Shown: positions 52,983 to 59,220 of the stretch, piece by piece | Position numbering within the stretch: the first letter of the stretch is position 1 | Layout: every line of letters starts with the position of its first letter | Assembly (NCBI GenBank): GCA_015060485.1 | Contig: SUYI01000022.1 | Span: 1 to 59,220 of the forward strand | Length of the DNA stretch: 59,220 bases | Reading direction: 5' to 3' | Origin: Prevotella sp. | GTDB taxonomy: Bacteria > Bacteroidota > Bacteroidia > Bacteroidales > Bacteroidaceae | The notes under the pieces: generated by a model | Told to the model about the DNA's origin: nothing | Database searches by the model: none | What the model saw: only the letters and a program-made list of their open reading frames with translations | Position numbers and translations under genes: made by a program

Positions 52983-54167
52983 ATGATGAAACTGAGAAAA
53001 ACGCTATATTTCGTACTGTGCTTCATGGTAAGCGTATGTACACTGTCGGGTTGTATTGAAGAATACGAGGCTGACATTTCGGCTGAGGATACCAATCTGC
53101 TCGTTGTTGAAGGTTCGATATGTTCCAAACAGAACAAGTTCTACCTGTCGCGTACACAAGCTATCAATTCATCCTATGTGCCCAAAGTGGTCAGCGAGGC
53201 AAAAGTCGTAGTACGTGGCGGCGACGGCTCTGAATACACGGCGCAGTATGACGGCGAATACTATTCCTGCTGGATTGAGTCCCTTGCGTCTGATGTGGAG
53301 TATTATCTTCATATCGAGGTTGACGGCGAGGTCTATGAGTCAGAGCCCCAGAAACCTATTCCTACTGAGAAGATAGCAGAAGTCAATGCCGTGCAGGAAA
53401 CACCGGAAAGTGATATCGACGTGCTCGTTACTCCGGAAACTCCCTTGAATCCGAATCAGACGAACTACTATACGTGGTCGTTCGATGAAACCTGGGAAGT
53501 GCACCCGGATTATACCACGTTTATTTACTTCGACCCGGTCACGTTGACGGCAGTCTACGATCCTTACCAGTTCCCTGAGCGGGGATGGTTTTATGCCCGT
53601 GCCTCGACGATTCTGGTTGGTGACAGCCGGAATTACGAAGGACAGCACATCGAAAAGTTTAAGCTATACGACATCAGCCGCGGTAGTGAGCGTATCTTCT
53701 ACAAGTATAGCGGCCTGGTGCATCAGCGTGCCATTTCAAAGGATGAGTACGAGTATGAACTAGCCCGTCGTCAGGCAGTATCCGAGATGGGCGGCTTGTT
53801 TACTCCGCAACCGTCCGCTCTGCCTACCAATATCCATTGTCTCACGTCGGGTAAGCATGTGATAGGTTATGTAGGATGCTCGTTGAATACGGCAGAATAC
53901 CGCTTCTTCCTCCATGCTCACGAACTGTCAGTCAATCGTCCTTATCAAAAAGACGCCCGTACGTGGATTGACGACTGTGACGAGGCGACTTGTCTCCTCA
54001 TGTTGGAAAGAGGCCTGTTTCTGTGTGAATGGAATGACGACCGGATCATTCCTGGTGGTACGCTGCGAACAGCTTGGGCTACCAAGTATCAGCTTGATGT
54101 GAGACTGAGAGGTGCATCGGTAGAAGAACCTGAATATTGGCATCTGAACGAAAGCATAAGTTATTGA
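52983..54167 (+). CDS. DUF4249-type lipoprotein
   Basis: 394 aa with lipobox LSGC (Cys about 24). The opening EEYEADISAEDTNLLVVEGS and the later LHIEVDGEVYESEPQKPIP fit the DUF4249 family of Bacteroidetes lipoproteins, whose genes usually follow a TonB receptor. It starts 3 bp after the receptor stop and is 1 bp from the next gene, a tight operon. It probably acts as the surface partner of the receptor. Confidence 0.85.
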   Translation: MMKLRKTLYFVLCFMVSVCTLSGCIEEYEADISAEDTNLLVVEGSICSKQNKFYLSRTQAINSSYVPKVVSEAKVVVRGGDGSEYTAQYDGEYYSCWIESLASDVEYYLHIEVDGEVYESEPQKPIPTEKIAEVNAVQETPESDIDVLVTPETPLNPNQTNYYTWSFDETWEVHPDYTTFIYFDPVTLTAVYDPYQFPERGWFYARASTILVGDSRNYEGQHIEKFKLYDISRGSERIFYKYSGLVHQRAISKDEYEYELARRQAVSEMGGLFTPQPSALPTNIHCLTSGKHVIGYVGCSLNTAEYRFFLHAHELSVNRPYQKDARTWIDDCDEATCLLMLERGLFLCEWNDDRIIPGGTLRTAWATKYQLDVRLRGASVEEPEYWHLNESISY

Positions 54168-54168
54168 T

Positions 54169-55431
54169 ATGAAATGTAATACGAAAAATAGAATCCTGTC
54201 ACTGTTTGCTGCGATGGTGCTTACCGTGGGCATCTTTGCTGCGAGTGTAAAAACCGACCGTGCCTGGTATCTGGCCGGCGAGGCTATGACGGTCAGCGTA
54301 ACTGCCGACGATGCCTTGATAGCCTACGCTGAACTGTGCGATACACGTGGCTTGGCGGCCGGCGTTGCGATAAGTCTGCAAGACGGAGTAGGCGAGGGGT
54401 TGCTGGAACTGCCCTCCGACTTGCATAGCGGATACTATGTGTTGTCAGTCTATACGCGCCACAATGCCCGTGTGGCTTACCAGCTTGTCGCAGTGGTCAA
54501 TCCTCTCTACAAGAGCGTCGACGACGACATCGAATGGGTGTCAGGTGACAGCTGCTGGGTGGCTGCCGAAGGTAAAGCCGATTTAATAGGCAAGAAGGAC
54601 GTCGATGTGCGCGAGACGGAAGGCCATATCGTGATGGCACGTGTCAGAAACGTGTATGACGGCCAGACTTTCAGCGCCAGTCAGATTTGTCCTTCCATCA
54701 GCATCGTGGGCAAGCAGATTCATTATTTTGAAGGAAAGATGGTCGACGACTCCACTGCCGTATTCTACACCTTCGGCATTCATGGCAAGCAGCCGTTGGT
54801 GCTCTCTGCCAAGTCGTCTACCGGCGAGAGCCTGCCCATCGAGATGATTACTCCCTTTGCCACTCTGCTGCCGAAGCAGCTCCCCCGTCTCGTGTTCCAT
54901 TATGTTCGCGGCGAGGTGGAAACGCGCTCCTTGGATATGCAGCGCCATCAGATAGCCATAGCTCCTGCCAAGCGTGAACTGCAGTTGGGCGTTATTGCTG
55001 ACGATGCGGCAGAAGACGGCGTGCCTATGGACTATAGTGACATCGTGCTGGGTACAAGACCCGATCTGACCTATAATCTCGACGAGTATCGCCAGTTCTT
55101 CACAATTCGCGAGGTGTTGCTGGAATATGTCAGCTGCGTTACGAAAAGGAAAATCAATGGCGTACAGCAACTGATAGTCCGTAAAGAGCAGTCGTTCTAC
55201 GATCATACGTTGCCCACATTGGTGCTGATCGACGGTATGCCGGTATTCGACGTTGAGCGACTGCTGAACTATGATGCCCGCCGTATTCACCATATCAACA
55301 TCTATACCGAGCAGTATAATTTCGGTAATACCATCTATAACGGCATCCTGTCGTTTATCTCACGTTCCGGGCGCCTCACGAACTATCCCACCGAGCCTAA
55401 CGTGCAGTATCTGGTGTATGTATTCCCTTGA
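54169..55431 (+). CDS. Secreted MG2-like protein, third gene of the TonB-receptor operon
   Basis: 420 aa with a signal peptide. AWYLAGEAMTVSVTADDALI and LHSGYYVLSVYTRHNARVAY look like macroglobulin MG2-type beta domains. The C-terminal part (TLPTLVLIDGMPVFDVERLL, NYDARRIHHINIYTEQY) is like a TonB-plug-type fold without a barrel, as in other DUF4249-linked operons. It probably works at or in the outer membrane with the receptor. It converges with the gene at 55462; no terminator was seen between them. Confidence 0.75.
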   Translation: MKCNTKNRILSLFAAMVLTVGIFAASVKTDRAWYLAGEAMTVSVTADDALIAYAELCDTRGLAAGVAISLQDGVGEGLLELPSDLHSGYYVLSVYTRHNARVAYQLVAVVNPLYKSVDDDIEWVSGDSCWVAAEGKADLIGKKDVDVRETEGHIVMARVRNVYDGQTFSASQICPSISIVGKQIHYFEGKMVDDSTAVFYTFGIHGKQPLVLSAKSSTGESLPIEMITPFATLLPKQLPRLVFHYVRGEVETRSLDMQRHQIAIAPAKRELQLGVIADDAAEDGVPMDYSDIVLGTRPDLTYNLDEYRQFFTIREVLLEYVSCVTKRKINGVQQLIVRKEQSFYDHTLPTLVLIDGMPVFDVERLLNYDARRIHHINIYTEQYNFGNTIYNGILSFISRSGRLTNYPTEPNVQYLVYVFP

Positions 55432-55461
55432 ATAAAAACGTTTTACGGATTACTCTGTATA

Positions 55462-56640
55462 TTATTCTTTCCCTAAATTCAGTCTGATTCCTACTTGCAG
55501 CGTCCAGTTCAAAGGCTGGTCTTTGAAGAAGTTCTTCACCTTGCTGTTGTTCTTCAGATAATAGCGTACACCGGGTTCTGCATAGATGCCTACTAGGGGC
55601 ACGATGTCGTATTCCACACCTAAACTTCCCCCCAGCGACCACTGCGGATGGTCGTATCGGGTCTGTACGTCGACACCTTCTATATTCGTTTTAGCGTTGA
55701 AATTCCAGTCAATCTGTGCACCTGCCGAGGCGTAGGCCTTCCAGCCCTTGCCTTTCCATACGCTATACTGCACGTTGAGGGGAACGCCCACGTAGTCGAG
55801 ATGCTGTTCGGTGGTGACGGGGGTGTAGCTGAGGACGTTGACAAACTGAGAGTTCAGTCGCGTATAGACGAGTCCTGTGCTCAGTGTCCAGTGCGACGTC
55901 AGGGGATAGCTGAGGGTGAGACCAAAGCTGATGGGGTGCGAGTGATGCTGGCGTTCCTCGTAGCCCACCAACCAGATTGGCTCGTCGCTGGCACTGCTGC
56001 GTGTGGGCAGATAATCGCTGAAGTCGAAACGACTGGCCATCTCCGGACTCATTTGAACACCATTCGTCCTTCGATACGCCATCAGTCCGTTGTTAGCCAT
56101 CAGGCCTATGCTCACCGTCTTGCGTTTCTTGACGGCTGGGGAGACGGGAGAGTCCTGAAGGGTAGGGTGAGGGGCCAAATCCTTTTGGGACTGCTCTTGT
56201 TTCGGCAACTCTTGCTGAGCAACTTCTTCTTGAGACACTTCTTGCTGAACCTGTTCCTGCTGAACCACTCCTTGCTGAACCTGTTCTTGTTGAGGCTGCT
56301 GTTTCAGAGTCATCGCTTTGCTCAGTTCCTCTCGTTTTTTCTCAAATTGCTCGTTGGCTGTTTCAGCAAGCTGTTCATTAGCCGTTTTGGCACGCTGTTC
56401 GTTGGCTGTTTTTGCAAATTGCTTGCTGGGCGCTTGCTGACTTGGCCATAACCACCATCCTATTCCAAAAAGCAGTGCGATGAGGGCTGCAACACTTGCC
56501 CAGCGTTGCCACATGTTCACTACGACGTTGCGCTGCTGGGGCAGGCGTCGCTCAATATCGGCCCACAGTCCTTCCGGAGCTCGTAGCTCGTAGTCGGCCA
56601 GTTGCTCGCGGAGTTGTTCTGTCCAGTCTTTCTTCGTCAT
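55462..56640 (-). CDS. Anti-sigma-like protein fused to an outer-membrane beta-barrel
   Basis: 392 aa. The N-terminal about 35 residues (WTEQLREQLADYELRAPEGL) look like a cytoplasmic anti-sigma segment; a transmembrane helix follows at about 46-65. Then comes a repeat-rich linker (TANEQ units, then Gln-rich QQEQVQQ units) of about 100 residues and a beta-rich domain (about 180-392) like the outer membrane protein beta-barrel family (ISFGLTLSYPLTSHWTLSTG, LDYVGVPLNVQY) ending LNLGKE. Its start overlaps the sigma-factor stop (ATGA). It could span the periplasm and link the outer membrane to sigma control (inference). Confidence 0.75.
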   Translation of the reverse strand: MTKKDWTEQLREQLADYELRAPEGLWADIERRLPQQRNVVVNMWQRWASVAALIALLFGIGWWLWPSQQAPSKQFAKTANEQRAKTANEQLAETANEQFEKKREELSKAMTLKQQPQQEQVQQGVVQQEQVQQEVSQEEVAQQELPKQEQSQKDLAPHPTLQDSPVSPAVKKRKTVSIGLMANNGLMAYRRTNGVQMSPEMASRFDFSDYLPTRSSASDEPIWLVGYEERQHHSHPISFGLTLSYPLTSHWTLSTGLVYTRLNSQFVNVLSYTPVTTEQHLDYVGVPLNVQYSVWKGKGWKAYASAGAQIDWNFNAKTNIEGVDVQTRYDHPQWSLGGSLGVEYDIVPLVGIYAEPGVRYYLKNNSKVKNFFKDQPLNWTLQVGIRLNLGKE

Positions 56641-57179
56641 AGCTTGTTGTTCTTTAGATAGTTGTTGATGCGTTTGGCGAGCTCCTTTTTGGCTCTTGCG
56701 TATTGCGAGGTAGAGGTTCCGGGCGCTATGCCCAACATACGGGCTATTTCTTTGTGCGGCAGTTGCTCGAACACATACAGGTTGAGCACCATCCTATAGC
56801 CTGGGGGCAACTGGCTGATGAGTCGCCAGAGCACGTCAGGCGGCACGCGCCCCACGTCGGGTTCCTCTTCTTCAGGCTCATCAGGCAGAAGGTCTGTCAT
56901 TTGCATGCGTTCATGACGTTTGACGTAGTCGACGGCCTGATGTACGACGATGCTGGTGACCCACGCCTTGAGCGACCCTTCGCCCTGATAGTTAAAGTGG
57001 TCCAGCGAGGTGAGTATCTTGACAAACGAGTCCTGCACAACGTCGCGGGCGTCTTCCTGATTAGCCACATACCGTAATGCAATGGCCATAGTCCGTCCCG
57101 CAAAGCGTTCGTAGAGGCGACGCTTAGCCTCCCGTTCTCCGCCACGTATTGCCTTTAGCAGTTGCTGCTCAGTTTCCAA
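56637..57179 (-). CDS. ECF-type RNA polymerase sigma factor
   Basis: 180 aa. It has the region 2 motif ARDVVQDSFVKILTSLDHF and the region 4 motif QLPPGYRMVLNLYVFEQLPH, then KEIARMLGIAPGTSTSQYAR, standard for ECF sigma-70 factors. It is coupled to the anti-sigma/beta-barrel gene by a 4-bp overlap and lies 6 bp downstream of a lipoprotein gene, so a surface-signalling operon is likely. Confidence 0.92.
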   Translation of the reverse strand: METEQQLLKAIRGGEREAKRRLYERFAGRTMAIALRYVANQEDARDVVQDSFVKILTSLDHFNYQGEGSLKAWVTSIVVHQAVDYVKRHERMQMTDLLPDEPEEEEPDVGRVPPDVLWRLISQLPPGYRMVLNLYVFEQLPHKEIARMLGIAPGTSTSQYARAKKELAKRINNYLKNNKL

Positions 57180-57185
57180 GGTCTC

Positions 57186-57827
57186 TTAATGTAGTCGTTT
57201 TGTACTAACAAGCAACAGCGTCAGCGCTGGCTCGAAGGTATGGGTAGCGGTTCTGGTGCGGGCATAATCTCTACTTTGGACACTAACCTTGCTCACTGTC
57301 ATTTTCAGTATCAATTGGTCTGTGTCTTGCTCGTAGGTGACTTCAGCCTCACAGTCGAGTGTCACTTTCCATGAGCTGTAGCCAAAGATGACGTCATAAG
57401 AATTTTCTGTAGCATTTTTATTGGCGATATAAGTTGTTTTCTCAGAAAATCCCAAATCCACGGAATAAAAATAATAGGGAGAATAGTCCCCAAAGGGTTG
57501 GCTTTCAAAAGAAAAAGCGTCTTCAGCAGATGGTTCTGCCAATTCATCAGTTAAAAGGTTCTTTATTTGTAGAATGTCGTTAGGCATGTGTCCTACCCGA
57601 ATAACCCCATTTCCATGATCGTTAGTGGACATGGATCTCTCAAAGTAGATTGTCGTTTGGTCTACAACTTGACGGTTTACTATCCAGTTGGCCTCATAAG
57701 CGACAACGGACAATGACTTATTCATCCCTGCTGTTAAGTTATATACTTCTTCCTCTTTCGTACAAGCAGCTAACAGACAGATGCCCAAACCTGCCATTAG
57801 GAAATGTGTAAGCGTCCTTCGTTTCAT
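57186..57827 (-). CDS. Lipoprotein of unknown function, upstream of the sigma factor
   Basis: 213 aa with lipobox LLAAC. The remainder (MNKSLSVVAYEANWIVNRQV, FGYSSWKVTLDCEAEVTYEQ) is beta-rich and not assigned to a family by me. It is immediately upstream of the sigma gene (6 bp) and downstream of two other lipoprotein genes of the same strand. Confidence 0.75.
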   Translation of the reverse strand: MKRRTLTHFLMAGLGICLLAACTKEEEVYNLTAGMNKSLSVVAYEANWIVNRQVVDQTTIYFERSMSTNDHGNGVIRVGHMPNDILQIKNLLTDELAEPSAEDAFSFESQPFGDYSPYYFYSVDLGFSEKTTYIANKNATENSYDVIFGYSSWKVTLDCEAEVTYEQDTDQLILKMTVSKVSVQSRDYARTRTATHTFEPALTLLLVSTKRLH

Positions 57828-57870
57828 TTCATTTTTTTATGATTGTTTGATACCCCCGTCATGAAGGTTG

Positions 57871-58338
57871 CTAAAGGTTTATCTCTACGACATTGCTGTC
57901 CTTGAAGGATATTTCGCCCAAATTCCGACCATCCAACGACAACTGGAACGTGTCGCCCTCCACGTCGTACAGCGTGAAATAGATATTCACCCGGCAGAGA
58001 CAAGTAGCACGGTTGCCATTGGGATCTAGAATCTTCTCGCGGACATTGACATCTAACATCCTACTAGTCTGTTGACAGTCTACGTATAATTCGCCATGAT
58101 GACAGTTTACTTTATAGTTTACCATCTCACCTGAGATGGTGTTGCCCTGACGAGTCAGTTTGATAGCCAAACGGGGAATCTCCTCCCCCTCGCCAGAATC
58201 TACCTGCGTAGAACGCGTTGACGAATGAGGACATTCCGTGTTGTGCACATTTCCTACCGACACCCCGCTTTCTGCTGTTGAACAACCCGTGAGAAACAAT
58301 AGAGCCATTAAAGGCAAAAATAAAGATTTCTTATTCAT
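57871..58338 (-). CDS. Cysteine-rich small lipoprotein of unknown function
   Basis: 155 aa with lipobox LTGC. It has six more Cys (for example TECPHSS, VNCHHGELYVDC, CLCRVNIYF), unusual for a Bacteroidetes surface lipoprotein, and a central NTISGEMVNYKVNCHHGELY stretch. Part of the minus-strand operon 59012 to 55462. Confidence 0.72.
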   Translation of the reverse strand: MNKKSLFLPLMALLFLTGCSTAESGVSVGNVHNTECPHSSTRSTQVDSGEGEEIPRLAIKLTRQGNTISGEMVNYKVNCHHGELYVDCQQTSRMLDVNVREKILDPNGNRATCLCRVNIYFTLYDVEGDTFQLSLDGRNLGEISFKDSNVVEINL

Positions 58339-58394
58339 ATAAACGTTGCCTTAGTTTTTACTATACGCCATAATCGATGTGACTGCTGTTTTCT

Positions 58395-59012
58395 TCATCT
58401 CTTGTATATTGGGGGGTAGTCGAAACCGTCTGTTGTGGAAAAACAGAAATTGAAAAAGCCATATTGTCCGCCTTCATGATCAAATCGTGAAACAGCCAAT
58501 CCGTTGAGATAGAATTGGGTGTCTATTTCTGGGGCCTTTCGGTATTCCTGATGATAACTGCGCGAGTAAGCCACTCTGAAATGCTGGCCGGTGGGTAGGT
58601 TCAGGGTGATTTCGCGCTTGTCGACGCTCTCTGCACCATCGAATTCACCAAAGGACATATAATAATGGCGTTTACCATCAAGAGATGTAGTCTCATACAA
58701 GATGAGTCCCATAAAACGGGCCAGATACACTCTTGTAGTGGCCTGCTCTCGCATCTTTCTTTCATAGTCCTCCCATTTCACCAATGGATACTCCTGCCCC
58801 TGATAGGTCACCGACACATCTTTGATGATGTTGCCTTGATAAGTGGAATCCAGCATATCGTTTCCCTCACTGTCGGTAAAGGTAAAGGAAAACGTGACGG
58901 GTGCGATGTCCCAAATGACATCTTCGCCTCCATTGTCGTCGTCACTGCTACACGCTCCCAAACCGATTGCCGTCATCAGGGCGACGGCTACCCATAATAC
59001 ATGCTTCTTCAT
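58395..59012 (-). CDS. Lipoprotein of unknown function, first gene of the sigma operon
   Basis: 205 aa with lipobox LGAC followed by an acidic SSDDDNGGED stretch as in many exported Bacteroidetes lipoproteins. The body (VTFSFTFTDSEGNDMLDSTY, KDVSVTYQGQEYPL) is beta-rich and unassigned. A TAAATTTG box on the minus strand (plus 59021-59028) about 10 bp upstream may be its promoter. Confidence 0.73.
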   Translation of the reverse strand: MKKHVLWVAVALMTAIGLGACSSDDDNGGEDVIWDIAPVTFSFTFTDSEGNDMLDSTYQGNIIKDVSVTYQGQEYPLVKWEDYERKMREQATTRVYLARFMGLILYETTSLDGKRHYYMSFGEFDGAESVDKREITLNLPTGQHFRVAYSRSYHQEYRKAPEIDTQFYLNGLAVSRFDHEGGQYGFFNFCFSTTDGFDYPPIYKR

Positions 59013-59094
59013 ACTACGTGCAAATTTAATGATTTTCTACATCATTAAACTTAAAAACCGAAAAAATACTGCACGCTGAAACGTTAAATGATGT

Positions 59095-59151
59095 TATTTC
59101 TTCTTCTTGAACAGCTGCAAGCCGTAGTACCTGACGTCTGTGGATCATGGG
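59095..59151 (-). pseudogene. Possible C-terminal end of a gene
   Basis: A minus-strand frame ending at the TAA at 59095-59097 reads STDVRYYGLQLFKKKK, which has the look of a protein C-terminus, but a TGA interrupts the frame just upstream. The rest of 59013-59220 holds nothing I recognise. Confidence 0.25.
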
Positions 59152-59220
59152 GACTCTAATTTTGCGCTCTGATAGAATATATCAGTGAAGAATTTGCTTA
59201 ATCACGGCCAAATCCTTACC

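Noticed and set aside
1..59220. tRNA or rRNA genes
   Set aside because: No cloverleaf with a GGTTCGA-type T arm or rRNA signature was found by eye on either strand; a tool could still find one.

Overview
The window looks like a chromosomal segment of a Bacteroidales bacterium, most likely a gut or rumen Prevotella-type organism (Prevotella, Segatella or Xylanibacter). The grounds are two SusC/SusD pairs, DUF4249-linked TonB receptors, fimbrillin-type lipoproteins, short C-terminal tails like type IX secretion tags, and Bacteroidetes promoters (TTTG, about 20 bp, TAnnTTTG). No rRNA, tRNA or CRISPR was seen. All family calls are from reading motifs, not from searches.

Region by region. (1) 0.06-18.9 kb: a broken PI-PLC-like gene, then a pectin-type polysaccharide utilisation locus: a large secreted pectin methylesterase, SusC1/SusD1, SusC2/SusD2, a beta-helix surface lipoprotein and a small lipoprotein. 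Both susC promoters carry the same 16-bp operator-like site at the same distance from the -33 box. (2) 19-22.4 kb: a TPR/SpoIIE-phosphatase signalling protein, a transposase remnant and a small secreted protein. (3) 22.4-31.6 kb: mostly core genes: a DUF6621-like gene, carboxynorspermidine synthase, a GH31 glycosidase, recA, a secreted protein with a BamE-like end, and dnaK behind a sigma-54-like promoter.

(4) 31.6-35 kb: a VirE/VapE-type ATPase and an HU-like protein, divergent, separated by about 830 bp that hold two inverted arrays of six 11-bp iterons each, outer paired copies, and two identical 20-bp palindromes. This is the best candidate for an undescribed system, resembling a replication origin or nucleoprotein assembly site. 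(5) 35-50 kb: an accessory region with a MNT/HEPN remnant, BRO-N, KilA-N and GIY-YIG fragments, two tannase-like esterases (one with an in-frame stop) around an AraC regulator, a polygalacturonate-binding-like beta-helix protein, three 5'-truncated gene remnants, a fimbrillin-like lipoprotein preceded by a small peptide gene and a long structured leader, and a REP-associated transposase (RAYT) bracketed by REP-like hairpins. (6) 49.8-59 kb: a TonB-receptor/DUF4249/MG2-like operon preceded by two tiny genes, and a convergent operon of three lipoproteins, an ECF sigma factor and an unusual anti-sigma/beta-barrel protein.

A recurring theme is short degenerate arrays with a 7-bp unit, usually five units (35 bp), found both between genes and inside reading frames (pectinesterase, carboxynorspermidine synthase, GH31 twice, TonB receptor). 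They look like a genome-wide process that seeds tandem heptamers.
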